A stretch of 64,000 nt of DNA from the NCBI RefSeq assembly GCF_025869515.1, contig NZ_JAOZVR010000016.1, forward strand, positions 1 to 64,000. The letters run 5' to 3'. Positions within the stretch are counted from its first letter, which is position 1, and each line of letters starts with the position of its first letter. The notes beneath the pieces are model-generated. The model was given only the letters and a program-made list of their open reading frames with translations, ran no database searches and was not told the origin of the DNA. This stretch comes from Ferrovibrio sp. GTDB taxonomy: Bacteria; Pseudomonadota; Alphaproteobacteria; Ferrovibrionales; Ferrovibrionaceae. Position numbers and translations under genes: made by a program. This document shows positions 10,689-20,726 of this stretch, in pieces.

Positions 10689-12029
10689 ATGCGCTATCTC
10701 GGTCTGACCGAAGCCGACCGCGGCGAGATGCTGAACACCATCGGTGCCGGCGGTATCGACGCCCTGTTCAAGGACGTTCCTGCCGGTACACTGAACCCGC
10801 AGCTCGACCTGCCGCTGCACCAGGGCGAACTGGAAGTCGAGCGCGCTTTTGCTGCCATGGCGAAGAAGAATGTCTCGCCGATGGAGGTGCCGTTCTTCCT
10901 CGGCGCCGGCGCTTATCGCCACCATATCCCGGCTGCCGTGGATCACCTGATCCAGCGCTCGGAATTCCTCACCTCCTATACGCCGTATCAACCCGAGATC
11001 AGCCAGGGCACGCTGCAGTATCTGTTCGAGTTCCAGACCCAGGTGAGCATGATCACCGGCATGGAAGTGGCGAATGCCTCGATGTATGACGGCGCCACTT
11101 CGGCGGCCGAGGCCGTGCTGATGGCACAGCGCATCACCAAGCGCAGCAAGGCGGTGCTGTCGGGCGGCCTGCATCCGCATTACCGCGACACGGTCGCCAC
11201 CCTGATGGACCAGACCGACCAGCCGCATGTGGCGGCCCCGGTCGATCTTGCCGGCAATGAAGACCTTGCGACCCTGATCGACGAGCAGACCGCCTGCGTG
11301 GTGGTGCAGAATCCGAATGTGTTCGGTCATCTGCGCGATCTCACCGGCCTCGCCCGCGCCTGCCAGGCCAAGGGCGCATTGCTGATTGTCGCTGTTACCG
11401 AGATCACTTCGCTCGGTCTGATCATGCCGCCGGGCGCCATGGGCGCCGATATCGTGGTGGCGGAAGGCCAGAGCATCGGCGTGCCGCTCAGTTTCGGCGG
11501 GCCCTATGTCGGTCTGTTTGCCACCCGTGAGAAATATGTGCGACAGATGCCAGGTCGCCTCTGTGGCGAGACCGTCGACCAGGATGGCCGGCGCGGCTTC
11601 GTGCTGACGCTGTCGGCCCGCGAGCAGCATATCCGCCGCGAAAAGGCGACATCGAATATCTGCACCAATTCGGGTCTCTGTGCACTGGCCTTCACCATCC
11701 ATATGAGCCTGCTGGGCGAAGCCGGCCTGACCCGGCTGGCCGAGATCAACCATGGCAAGGCGGTACAGCTGGCCGAGAAGCTGAGCCAGATGAAGGGCGT
11801 CGCCATCGTGCCACAGGCCTTCTACAACGAATTCGCCATCACCCTGCCCAAGCCGGCAGCCGAGGTGGTGGAGAAGCTGGTGGAAAAGAAGATTCTCGGC
11901 GGCGTGCCGGCCTCGCGGTTATTCCCAGGCGATAAAAATTTGACAAATGTCCTGCTGATCGCCGTGACCGAAACCAATACTGAAGGCGACATGGACAAAC
12001 TTGCCGCCGCCCTGAAGGAGGTGCTGTGA
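10689..12029 (+). CDS. gcvPA: glycine dehydrogenase (decarboxylating) subunit 1
   Basis: [15 protein letters not shown]...[48 protein letters not shown]. Confidence 0.97.
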   Translation: MRYLGLTEADRGEMLNTIGAGGIDALFKDVPAGTLNPQLDLPLHQGELEVERAFAAMAKKNVSPMEVPFFLGAGAYRHHIPAAVDHLIQRSEFLTSYTPYQPEISQGTLQYLFEFQTQVSMITGMEVANASMYDGATSAAEAVLMAQRITKRSKAVLSGGLHPHYRDTVATLMDQTDQPHVAAPVDLAGNEDLATLIDEQTACVVVQNPNVFGHLRDLTGLARACQAKGALLIVAVTEITSLGLIMPPGAMGADIVVAEGQSIGVPLSFGGPYVGLFATREKYVRQMPGRLCGETVDQDGRRGFVLTLSAREQHIRREKATSNICTNSGLCALAFTIHMSLLGEAGLTRLAEINHGKAVQLAEKLSQMKGVAIVPQAFYNEFAITLPKPAAEVVEKLVEKKILGGVPASRLFPGDKNLTNVLLIAVTETNTEGDMDKLAAALKEVL

Positions 12030-13597
12030 TGCTGAACCGTCAGGGACGCCCGACCACGCCGCATGCGGCCGCCAACAGCGCCGTCACCGGCACCATCACC
12101 GGCAATCGCGGCCTGCAGATGGAAGAAGCGCTGATCTTCGAAATCGGCGAAGAGGGCCGCACCGGCGTTGATCTGCCAGATGCGCCGAAAGTGAAAGACC
12201 GCCTCGGCGGCCTGAAGCGCCAGGGCAGGATCGGCCTGCCGGGCCTGAGCGAGCCGCAGGTGGTGCGCCACTTCGTGCGCCTGAGCCAGAAGAACTATTC
12301 CATCGATGCCGGCCTGTATCCGCTCGGTTCCTGCACGATGAAGCACAATCCGCGCCTGAACGAGAAGATGGCCCGCCTGCCCGGACTGGGCGACATCCAT
12401 CCGCTGCAGCCGGCCTCCACCGTGCAGGGCGCGCTGGAACTGATCGACCAACTGGCCGGCTGGCTCAAGACGCTGACCGGCATGCCGGCGGTGGCAATGT
12501 CGCCGGCGGCTGGCGCCCATGGCGAACTTTGCGGCCTGATGGCGATCCGCGCGGCGCTGAAGGCGCGCGGCGATGTGCGCAAGCGCATTCTCGCGCCTGA
12601 GTCTGCGCATGGCACCAACCCCGCCACCGCGGCACTCTGCGGCTATACCGTCGATCCGATCCCGGCCACCGCCGAGGGGCGCGTCGATCTCGATGCCCTG
12701 CAGGCCAAGCTGGGTCCGGATGTGGCGGCGATCATGCTGACCAACCCGAATACCTGCGGGTTGTTCGAGCGCGACATCAAGACGGTCGCCGACATGGTGC
12801 ATGCCGCCGGCGCCTTCTTCTACTGCGACGGCGCCAACTTCAACGCCATCGTCGGCAAGGTACGGCCGGGCGACCTCGGCATCGACGCCATGCATATCAA
12901 CCTGCACAAGACCTTCTCCACCCCGCATGGCGGCGGCGGCCCTGGCTCGGGCCCTGTCGTGCTGTCGGATGCGCTGAAGGATTTCGTGCCGGTGCCCTAT
13001 GTGGTGCATGGCAGCGATGGCTATCGGCTGGTTGAAAGCGGCGACGCTAAAAGCTTCGGCCGCATGAAGGCCTTCAACGGCCAGATGGGCATGTTCATCC
13101 GGGCTCTGGCCTACATGATGAGCCATGGCGCCGATGGTCTGAAGCGGGTGGCGGAGGACAGCGTGCTGTCGGCCAACTATGTGATGGCCAGCCTCAAGGA
13201 TGTGATGACCCCGAGCTTCGAGGGCCCCTGCATGCATGAAGCGCTGTTCGACGATCGCTTCCTCAAGGATACCGGCGTCACCACGCTGGATTTCGCCAAG
13301 GCGATGATCGACGAGGGCTATCATCCAATGACGGTGTATTTCCCGCTCGTCGTGCATGGCGCCATGCTGATCGAGCCGACCGAAAGCGAAAGCAAGGACA
13401 GCGTCGATGCCTTTGTGACCACTTTGCGCGGCCTGGCCGAGAAAGCGAAACAGGGCGATCAGGTCGCCTGGTTCCAGGCTGCACCGCAGCTTACGCCGCG
13501 TCGCCGCCTGGACGAAACCCGCGCCGCGCGGTCGCCCGTGCTGCGCTGGAAACCCGGCAGCAACGGTGCACCGATCGACAAGGCAGCCGCCGAGTAA
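12029..13597 (+). CDS. gcvPB: glycine dehydrogenase (decarboxylating) subunit 2
   Basis: PLP-site region MHINLHKTFSTPHGGGGPGSGPV; overlaps the gcvPA stop. Confidence 0.97.
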   Translation: MLNRQGRPTTPHAAANSAVTGTITGNRGLQMEEALIFEIGEEGRTGVDLPDAPKVKDRLGGLKRQGRIGLPGLSEPQVVRHFVRLSQKNYSIDAGLYPLGSCTMKHNPRLNEKMARLPGLGDIHPLQPASTVQGALELIDQLAGWLKTLTGMPAVAMSPAAGAHGELCGLMAIRAALKARGDVRKRILAPESAHGTNPATAALCGYTVDPIPATAEGRVDLDALQAKLGPDVAAIMLTNPNTCGLFERDIKTVADMVHAAGAFFYCDGANFNAIVGKVRPGDLGIDAMHINLHKTFSTPHGGGGPGSGPVVLSDALKDFVPVPYVVHGSDGYRLVESGDAKSFGRMKAFNGQMGMFIRALAYMMSHGADGLKRVAEDSVLSANYVMASLKDVMTPSFEGPCMHEALFDDRFLKDTGVTTLDFAKAMIDEGYHPMTVYFPLVVHGAMLIEPTESESKDSVDAFVTTLRGLAEKAKQGDQVAWFQAAPQLTPRRRLDETRAARSPVLRWKPGSNGAPIDKAAAE

Positions 13598-13616
13598 AAA
13601 ACCTCACGCTACAATG

Positions 13617-13647
13617 AAAAGCCCGGCCATAATTGCCGGGCTTTTTT
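13617..13647 (+). terminator. rho-independent terminator after gcv operon
   Basis: AAAAGCCCGGC-cataatt-GCCGGGCTTTTtta perfect stem with T-run. Confidence 0.92.
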
Positions 13648-13677
13648 ATTTCCCACACATTAACGGGAGTGCTGATA

Positions 13678-14451
13678 ATGCCGCAGAATAAAAAACAGGT
13701 AGAAATTTATACTCTGCAACTCTCTAAGGAAAAATTACTTAATAGCCCTAACGTTGAGCGTAATTTGTTTTTCCTGCTGGGCCACCTAGCAAACGACCTG
13801 CTTATACTAAACAGATTATTTTTGATAACCGCTCAAAGCACACATATTCGCGACGATAGCTTTGTAAAAAGATTTAATACGGCTCAGGCCCTACTAATCG
13901 GCAAGATCATTACGAGTAAGCTACATGAAGGTTGGGAATTAACAAAAAAACTCTACTTCATTAAAGAAGTATCTCAGAAATACGACAAGGTAATGCCAGA
14001 GCCCGGAAAGCAAGCTTTAAAAGCTCTAAAACGTTATTTTGGTAAAGCAAATATAGCTACATCAATTAGAAACGAGTTTGGATTTCATTATCCCATCAAC
14101 CGCATTGATAAAACAATCAAGAATATAAACGAAAGCGAAGAACTACTTCTCTATCTATCCCCAGCAAGCTCAAATACGCTCTATTATGCATGCGATCTGA
14201 TACCCAACCATGAAATGATCCATTCGATTGGTGAAGAGAATATGCAAAAATCCTATGATCGCTTGATTGATGAGACCGCAAAATGCGTGAAAAATTTCAA
14301 CGATTTCATTCAGAATTATATGATCGCTTTTATAGAATCTAACGATGTCTTGGAGGGAGATGCTGGAGATCGTCCGACTATCACATACAAATCCGCTCCT
14401 AAACTAAAGCACTTTAAAATGCCGTCTGTGTTTGATCAGAGAGGGATGTAA
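13678..14451 (+). CDS. AT-rich orphan protein, possible HEPN-like fold
   Basis: 257 aa from ATG 13678 after GGGAG RBS (the annotated 13633 start lies inside the terminator); visibly lower GC and Lys/Asn/Ile-rich protein; contains RNEFGFH (R-X5-H). Confidence 0.75.
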   Translation: MPQNKKQVEIYTLQLSKEKLLNSPNVERNLFFLLGHLANDLLILNRLFLITAQSTHIRDDSFVKRFNTAQALLIGKIITSKLHEGWELTKKLYFIKEVSQKYDKVMPEPGKQALKALKRYFGKANIATSIRNEFGFHYPINRIDKTIKNINESEELLLYLSPASSNTLYYACDLIPNHEMIHSIGEENMQKSYDRLIDETAKCVKNFNDFIQNYMIAFIESNDVLEGDAGDRPTITYKSAPKLKHFKMPSVFDQRGM

Positions 14452-14484
14452 AAAATTCCAATTCAGGCCACATGGCCGAAACGC

Positions 14485-14519
14485 AAACCGCCCGGTCAGC
14501 AATGTCCGGGCGGTTTTTC
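14485..14519 (+). terminator. rho-independent terminator after the AT-rich ORF
   Basis: AAACCGCCCGG-tcagcaatgt-CCGGGCGGTTTtt. Confidence 0.88.
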
Positions 14520-14535
14520 GTTTGGCGCGGGACTG

Positions 14536-15228
14536 TTACGCCGGCAGCGGCAGCATGATCTCGTAGCAGGCGCCGGGTCCGCCGCGGCGGATGTTGAAGG
14601 TGCCGGCCAGCTGCGCCACCAGGCCATGGATCAGTTTCATGCCGAGCCCCGTGGCCGCCTCGGGCTGGGCGGCTTCGGGCAGGCCGACGCCATCATCGCT
14701 GACGGTCAGATACAGCGCGCCATCTTCGCCCTTGCCGCAGGCAATCTCGATGACACCACCATCCTGCTGACCGGGATAGGCATGCTTGAGTGAGTTGAAA
14801 ATGAATTCGTTGACGATCATGCCGGTCGCACTGGCGATCCGCGCCGGAACCCAGAGCGGATCGACATTCACCAGCAGGGCATGACGGTGATGATCGACCA
14901 CAGCAGCAAAAATCTCGTCGCGCAGGCCGGTCAGATATTCTTCAAGTGCCACGATGCCGGTGCCGTCGCCGATCGACAGGCGTCGATGCAACTGGGCAAT
15001 CAGACGCAACCGTTTGCTGGTGCGGGCCAGGGCGTCGCGGGCCTGAGCATCGACGGCTTGCTTTTGCTGCATGTTCAGCAGACTGCTGATCATCTGCAGG
15101 CTGTTGCCGATCCGGTGATCGGCTTCCCTGCGCAGCAGTTCAGACAGCTCGACTGATACCGATGGCGAATCCGTTGCGGAATCGCCGACCGGATGCGGCG
15201 GGAATAATAATGCGGGCCAGGTGCTCAT
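14536..15228 (-). CDS. sensor histidine kinase, HWE/HisKA_2 family (soluble)
   Basis: LLRREADHRIGNSLQMISSLLNMQ (HisKA_2) plus HATPase motifs VNEFIFNSLKHAYP and DDGVGLPE...GLGMKLI. Confidence 0.9.
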   Translation of the reverse strand: MSTWPALLFPPHPVGDSATDSPSVSVELSELLRREADHRIGNSLQMISSLLNMQQKQAVDAQARDALARTSKRLRLIAQLHRRLSIGDGTGIVALEEYLTGLRDEIFAAVVDHHRHALLVNVDPLWVPARIASATGMIVNEFIFNSLKHAYPGQQDGGVIEIACGKGEDGALYLTVSDDGVGLPEAAQPEAATGLGMKLIHGLVAQLAGTFNIRRGGPGACYEIMLPLPA

Positions 15229-15395
15229 CGCTGTGTCCTCTGCCCAGACCCTACGTCCATGTCCAGAATAATCCTAACGGTATTAAAGACTTAATCTGAG
15301 CATTGAACTCCTTAGGGGGCTTCAGCGTTTTCTACTCATAAGACGCAAAATGAGCGTCAAATAACTCTGCCCAATAACCCGGATGGTGAAAGGCC

Positions 15396-15608
15396 ATGAA
15401 CGATCAACAAGCCCGCGGCGAACGGCTGCAGATCATGCTGACGCCCGATGAATTGAAGGCGCTGGACGACTGGCGCTTCAACAAGCAGATGCCCAGCCGC
15501 GCTGCCGCTATCCGCGAACTACTGCGTCGCGGCCTCACCGGTGAAGGATTCGCTTTCGCCGACCGCCACACCAAGTCGAAGAACTTCGGCGTGATCGAAG
15601 GAGAATAG
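15396..15608 (+). CDS. ribbon-helix-helix-like small protein
   Basis: ERLQIMLTPDELKALDDWRFNKQMPSRAAAIRELLRRGL. Confidence 0.65.
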   Translation: MNDQQARGERLQIMLTPDELKALDDWRFNKQMPSRAAAIRELLRRGLTGEGFAFADRHTKSKNFGVIEGE

Positions 15609-15665
15609 TCTGTTGCGAACTGCCATTTCCGCCGAACCCTCGGCGCCCGCGGATTTGAAATCCGC

Positions 15666-16751
15666 ATGAATGATCCGAGCACGCTCTTCGATCAAATCGT
15701 TGCCAGACTGCAATGGATGCCGGACTGGATGATCAGTCTGATCATTCTGGCCCTGGCCCCGTTTCTGGCCAATCTTCTGCATCGTATTCTATTCCGCATG
15801 GTGACCCGATGGGTCAGCCATATGGACCTGTTCTGGCGGGCGCTGCTGGCGCGTACCGAGGGGCCGACACGTCTGGCTTTCCTGATCGTCGCCGTCAGTT
15901 TCGCCGCCAGCATCGCACCGCTACCCCCTGGATGGGGCGCCATCGTGCGACAGGTACTCTCGGTGGGATTCATCGCTCTGCTGGGCTGGATCGCGCTGAC
16001 TGCTTTCCATGTCTGGATGGTGATGCATCTGCGCCGCTTCAAGCTGGACACCGAAGACAACCTTCTGGCGCGCAAGCATGTGACGCAGACCCGCATGCTT
16101 CAGCGCGTGGCGAATGTGCTGATCCTGGTGATCACCGCATCCATCGCGCTGATGACCTTTGACAGCGTGCGGCAATACGGCGTGTCGCTGCTGGCTTCGG
16201 CCGGTGCCGCCGGTATCATCGTCGGCCTCGCCCTGCAGCCGGTGCTGAAAAATCTGATTGCCGGCATCCAGCTGGCCATTACCCAGCCGATCCGCATAGA
16301 TGATGCCCTGATCGTGGAGGGCGAATGGGGCAATGTGGAGGAAATCACCTCCACCTACGTGGTTGTAAGGCTGTGGGACTGGCGCCGCATGATCCTGCCG
16401 CTCAGCTATTTCATCGAAAAGCCGTTCCAGAACTGGACCCGCGAGAATGCCGACCTGATCGGCGTGGTGATGCTGTATCTGGATCACACCGCCCCGGTAG
16501 CTGAGATTCGCAGCAAGGCCGAGGAGATTGTGGGCGCCTCACCCAACTGGGACAAGCGTGTGATTGCCGTGCAGGTGACTGATTTCAAGCAGAGCACAAT
16601 GGAAGTCCGCATCCTCGCCAGCGCCGGATCAGCCGGCCGCGCCTTCGACCTGCGCTGCGAAATCCGCGAGAAGATCATCGCCTTCCTGCAACAGAATCAC
16701 GTCTATGCCCTGCCGCGCCTGCGCGCCGAATTGCCGACATTATCCGCTTGA
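15666..16751 (+). CDS. mechanosensitive ion channel family protein (MscS-like)
   Basis: Several TM helices followed by LLASAGAAGIIVGLALQPVLKNLIAGIQLAITQPIRIDDALIVEGEWGNVEEITSTYVVVRLWDWRRMILPLSYFIEKPFQNWT. Confidence 0.95.
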   Translation: MNDPSTLFDQIVARLQWMPDWMISLIILALAPFLANLLHRILFRMVTRWVSHMDLFWRALLARTEGPTRLAFLIVAVSFAASIAPLPPGWGAIVRQVLSVGFIALLGWIALTAFHVWMVMHLRRFKLDTEDNLLARKHVTQTRMLQRVANVLILVITASIALMTFDSVRQYGVSLLASAGAAGIIVGLALQPVLKNLIAGIQLAITQPIRIDDALIVEGEWGNVEEITSTYVVVRLWDWRRMILPLSYFIEKPFQNWTRENADLIGVVMLYLDHTAPVAEIRSKAEEIVGASPNWDKRVIAVQVTDFKQSTMEVRILASAGSAGRAFDLRCEIREKIIAFLQQNHVYALPRLRAELPTLSA

Positions 16752-16999
16752 AACATCATTACAGACTGTTGCAGGCAATCGCCGGACGCAAATCCGGCAA
16801 GAGCTGCCGATGCGGATTTGCCGGGCGGTCCGGAGCATCCGCCACTGCAATCTCCTGAAACAATATCTCTTCGTAAACTCAGCAACTTATTGGCACCGGA
16901 CAATGGCATGCGACTTGATGCAGCTTTTTGCGGAGATATGGCAGCAGCCGTCGGCCGCATGCCACCTCCATATCCGCAATGACTTCGAAGGAGGTCCGT

Positions 17000-17581
17000 A
17001 TGAGTAGCATTGGCGGTGTCGGTTCCGGCACCAATCCACTTCAGCAGGCCATGCGCCAGCTGTTTTCCAAAAGCGACGCCAATACCGATGGCAAACTGGA
17101 TACCAGCGAGATCAGCTCCCTGCTCGACACGCTGCAGAGCGGTTCGTCCGACAGCAGCCTGACTTCGGACGGCATCGTCTCGGCTTTCGACACCGACGGC
17201 GACGGTGCCGTATCCGGCTCGGAATTCGATGCCGGATTCAAGAAGCTGGGCGAGCAGATGCACAGCACCATGCTGGCCATGCAGGAAAGCGGCCAGATGC
17301 CGTCGCCCCCACCGGGTCCGCCGCCCGGCATGTCGGGCGACAGCGCATCGGATGACGATGAGGATGATGACACCTCGACCGTTGCCACCCTGCTCGACCT
17401 GCTGCAGAGCTATAGCAGTGAGGAGACGGAGGATACCGCCTCCAGCAGCGACAGCACGACGACCACAACCGACACCCTGCTGCAGACCTTCCTTGGCCAG
17501 CTGGAGCAGTATGCCAGACAGCAGGATCGCCTGTCGGCATACCAGTCGCAGTATGGTAGCGGGGTATCTGTGTCGGCCTGA
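17000..17581 (+). CDS. EF-hand domain-containing protein
   Basis: Two EF-hand loops DANTDGKLDTSE and DTDGDGAVSGSE; GGAGG RBS before ATG at 17000. Confidence 0.88.
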   Translation: MSSIGGVGSGTNPLQQAMRQLFSKSDANTDGKLDTSEISSLLDTLQSGSSDSSLTSDGIVSAFDTDGDGAVSGSEFDAGFKKLGEQMHSTMLAMQESGQMPSPPPGPPPGMSGDSASDDDEDDDTSTVATLLDLLQSYSSEETEDTASSSDSTTTTTDTLLQTFLGQLEQYARQQDRLSAYQSQYGSGVSVSA

Positions 17582-17643
17582 CAGCCGACTGTCGCGAGAC
17601 CCAAGGTCGATCCGCCCGGACAGAAGGCCTGGGCGGCATCGCA

Positions 17644-18726
17644 CTAGATTTTCAGATTGGTATAGCTGGCATTGCCCAGTCCGGTGCCGATGGTCAGAGC
17701 AGCCCAGCGCCCGACATCGCGCATGCGCCAGACCTCGCTCAGACCCTGGACCACCGCGTCGTTATGCAGTGCGATGCTGATGCTGTGCCCGCCGATGCGC
17801 GGCAGGCGTTCAAAGAGTGCCTCTGTGAGGTTGAAATCCTCGCCTTCCCAATTGCCCGGCAGATTCTGCGCGCCGCGCTTGATCCAGCCGTCATCGGCAA
17901 TCAGGCCGGGGCAACCGACCGCGATCACCGGCGCCAGCCGAAGTTTCTTCCTGGCTGCATATGCGGCCAGCTCGCGCATCATGCCTCCTAGATGGTCAAT
18001 TGCTTCCTCGCGTCCCGGCCGTTCGTCACGATGCCGCCAGTGCAGCAGGCGCTCGACACGGGCGGTATCGCCCAGTCTATCCTTGCGGCGGATTGTCACG
18101 ATACCGCAGCGCAGGTTGGTGCCACCGATATCGATGGCGAGAAAGCCATCGTGGTCGTGCATGACATCAGGTGCCAGCAGTTGCAGTCCGCCGATCAGGC
18201 CGGCCTCGTCGGGGTGGTGCGCCAGCGGCACCATTCCGACATCGAGATCGGCCTGCCGCAGCAGAATCGCCGAGCGCAGGATGGCGATCTCGCCCACCCG
18301 GCTGCGCCGCAACCCGCCGCCTACACCGATGCGCTGCACACCGCGCCATGTCTGCTGGCGCAGGAAACGCTGCGCCACGGCCGACAGGTTCTGCGCAAAT
18401 TCCTCTATGGCACCCTGTACGATCGCGGCGGCGCCCAAGTCGTCGCCGGTGAGGATCCCATCGAGTTCAGCTTTCGACAGGTCGGCGTGCGGCGCCGTGT
18501 CCGCCTCAACCGCGTCGTCGGCCTCCTTGCGGATTTCGTCGAGCAGTCGGCGGAAGGCACGGCCACTGGCCTTATCGCCGATGAATCCCCCGGCGTCCCG
18601 CAGTTCGAGATTATAGCTGTCGACATGCACGGCCGGCAGGTCGGCGGCACCATGGTGCGGCAGCGCAGCCGGTTCGCCGGTGCGGCCGTTATTCCGTTTG
18701 ATCTTCCTTGCAGAGTCTGCCGCCAC
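17644..18726 (-). CDS. ROK/hexokinase-like sugar kinase with apparently circularly permuted domain order
   Basis: N-terminal half contains the distal ROK region (GDKASGRAF..., QRIGVGGGL); C-terminal half contains phosphate-1 (FLAIDIGGTNLRCGIV) then GCPGLI and phosphate-2 (LTIGTGLGNASYTN) just before the stop. Confidence 0.75.
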   Translation of the reverse strand: MAADSARKIKRNNGRTGEPAALPHHGAADLPAVHVDSYNLELRDAGGFIGDKASGRAFRRLLDEIRKEADDAVEADTAPHADLSKAELDGILTGDDLGAAAIVQGAIEEFAQNLSAVAQRFLRQQTWRGVQRIGVGGGLRRSRVGEIAILRSAILLRQADLDVGMVPLAHHPDEAGLIGGLQLLAPDVMHDHDGFLAIDIGGTNLRCGIVTIRRKDRLGDTARVERLLHWRHRDERPGREEAIDHLGGMMRELAAYAARKKLRLAPVIAVGCPGLIADDGWIKRGAQNLPGNWEGEDFNLTEALFERLPRIGGHSISIALHNDAVVQGLSEVWRMRDVGRWAALTIGTGLGNASYTNLKI

Positions 18727-18768
18727 ATCGCCCTCTTGATCTGGAGGACGGACAGCGCCCTCGGCTGA

Positions 18769-19089
18769 TCAACGTTCGGCACGTGCCAGCAGTGCCATAA
18801 GGAAATAGGCCAGGACGGCAAAGCCGAGACCGGGCAGCAGTATATTGCTGGCCACGAACCCCCAGTCGATCCCGCAGCCGGTGGGAATGCCACTGCCCCG
18901 GCTCATGTCGATGGGAATCAGGCCGCCGTTCGGTATTGGGTGGCACAGCCCCATCGGCTCGTAGCCATGGGTACGCAGCATCAGGATGGCATACAGCAGC
19001 ACCGGCAAGCCAAGGCCGGCCACCAGGCTGGTCATGATACGGCCAGCCACGCTGCGGGGCCGGATCACTCTGGATAAACGCGGCAGCAC
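18769..19089 (-). CDS. hypothetical membrane protein
   Basis: Hydrophobic segments; same strand as neighbours. Confidence 0.5.
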   Translation of the reverse strand: MLPRLSRVIRPRSVAGRIMTSLVAGLGLPVLLYAILMLRTHGYEPMGLCHPIPNGGLIPIDMSRGSGIPTGCGIDWGFVASNILLPGLGFAVLAYFLMALLARAER

Positions 19090-19168
19090 ATCTGTCTCCG
19101 AAAAGGACTGTCCTCGGGCTGGCTGCCTTCGAATAGCAGTCCCGGCGACCGGATGCCAGATGCGGCAG

Positions 19169-20668
19169 CTATCCGGCGGACAGTGCGATCCGCGCCCGGG
19201 TCACTGTACAGTCCCGGTCACCGGCGGCATCCACGGTCAGCCAGGCCGATTCCGTCGCCGCAGGCGGTTCCAGATGCTGCGCCTGCCACTGCACCACGGC
19301 TTCGTTGGCATCCGAGGCGTCGCCGCGCCGGCCGGCAACGCGCTGCGCCAGCACATCCAGCGGCGCCGTGAGCCAGAGGCCGGTGAAGCGTACCGCGCAA
19401 GTTTCCGCGACCCCGGCGACGCCGCGCCGTTCGTCAGGTCGGCCGAAAACCGCATCCAGGACGACGCTGTTGCCGTCCCGCAGCAGCAATGCCGCTCGGT
19501 GCAGCAAAGCCGCATAGGTGCGCTGGCTCGCCTCCGGCGTGTAGGTGTCGCGCGGCAGCGGCTGTGCCAGCGGCACGCCCAGCAGCTGCTTGCGCAACAC
19601 GTCGCTACGCAGCAGCACGCCGCCCCAGGGATAGCCGCCCAGATCGGTCGCCAAGGCACGGGCCACGGTGGTCTTGCCGGTGCCGGAGAAGCCGCCAACG
19701 GCCGCCAGGCGGACACCGCTGGATTGCAGGGCCCGTTGCGCGAGGGCCAGATAGCGCGCTGCCTCGTCGCGGCCTGCCGGCGTCATCGCCGCGATATGGC
19801 AGCGGATCGCGGCACGGAGCGCGACATAGAGCGGCAGCAGGTCGAGACCGGCATAGTCGCCGCTGGCTTCCAGGTAACGGTTGAGCGCCAGATTGGCCAG
19901 GTCGGCGCGATCATGCTGCAGCAGGTCCATCAGCAGGAAGGCAAAATCGTAGAGCGTGTCGATCTCGGCGAAACCGTCATCGAATTCGAGGCAATCGAAC
20001 AACACCGGCTTGCCATCGATCAGCGTGATATTGCGCAGATGCAGGTCGCCATGGGCATGGCGCATACGTCCGACGAAACGGCGCTGTGCCAGGCTGTCGC
20101 GCCGGCGGTTGCACTCGGCCGCCAGTGCGGTGTGAAAATCGGCCAGCGGCGCAGTCGGCAGGGCATCGGGGGCGAGCCGGTCGAAGGCGGCCCGGTTCAG
20201 TTCGATCGTGCGGGCAACGCTTGCCGCGGCGTCGACATCCACATGCGCGGCGCCGGCATGGAAGGCGGCGATGGTATCGGCCAGTGTTTCGACCAGCGCC
20301 GGCGTCAGGCAGTTCTGGGCGGCAAGCTCGTCGAACGTGGCTGCGGGCGGAAATCGCCGCATTTCGACCAGCCACTCCACCGGGTCGCCCTGTGCCGACA
20401 GGCTCAACCGGCCGGTGCTGTCACGGCAGACCGGGCGGCAGCCGAGATAGAGGGCCGGCGCTGTGCGGCGATTGAGCGCCACCTCGCGTTCGCAGGCGAC
20501 GCGCCGCTGCTCCAGACTGCCGAAATCGACATAGGGCAACGTGACGGCCTTCTTCAGCTTCCAGGCCCGGTCACCGGTGAGGAAGACGCGCGAAATATGC
20601 GTCTCAATCACCTTGTCGGGCGGCGGATCGAACAGGTCTTCGATATCGGCAGGATTGGGCTCGGTCAT
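19169..20668 (-). CDS. bifunctional aminoglycoside phosphotransferase-like / AAA ATP-binding protein
   Basis: HGDLHLRNITLIDGKPVLFDCLEFDD (phosphotransferase) followed by AAVGGFSGTGKTTVARALA (P-loop). Confidence 0.88.
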   Translation of the reverse strand: MTEPNPADIEDLFDPPPDKVIETHISRVFLTGDRAWKLKKAVTLPYVDFGSLEQRRVACEREVALNRRTAPALYLGCRPVCRDSTGRLSLSAQGDPVEWLVEMRRFPPAATFDELAAQNCLTPALVETLADTIAAFHAGAAHVDVDAAASVARTIELNRAAFDRLAPDALPTAPLADFHTALAAECNRRRDSLAQRRFVGRMRHAHGDLHLRNITLIDGKPVLFDCLEFDDGFAEIDTLYDFAFLLMDLLQHDRADLANLALNRYLEASGDYAGLDLLPLYVALRAAIRCHIAAMTPAGRDEAARYLALAQRALQSSGVRLAAVGGFSGTGKTTVARALATDLGGYPWGGVLLRSDVLRKQLLGVPLAQPLPRDTYTPEASQRTYAALLHRAALLLRDGNSVVLDAVFGRPDERRGVAGVAETCAVRFTGLWLTAPLDVLAQRVAGRRGDASDANEAVVQWQAQHLEPPAATESAWLTVDAAGDRDCTVTRARIALSAG

Positions 20669-20726
20669 GCCGGCAGTCTAACCCGCAGGTCGTGGCAGAT
20701 GTTTGACCGAGCGCAAATGGCGCGAT

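Noticed and set aside
11822-13357. 511-aa minus-strand ORF
   Set aside because: Lies wholly antisense to gcvPA/gcvPB; His/Arg/Ala-rich shadow composition.
16785-16835. Imperfect hairpin (gcaaatccggca...tgccgatgcggatttgc) downstream of the MscS gene
   Set aside because: Stem is interrupted and has no T-run; could not be distinguished from chance in high-GC sequence.
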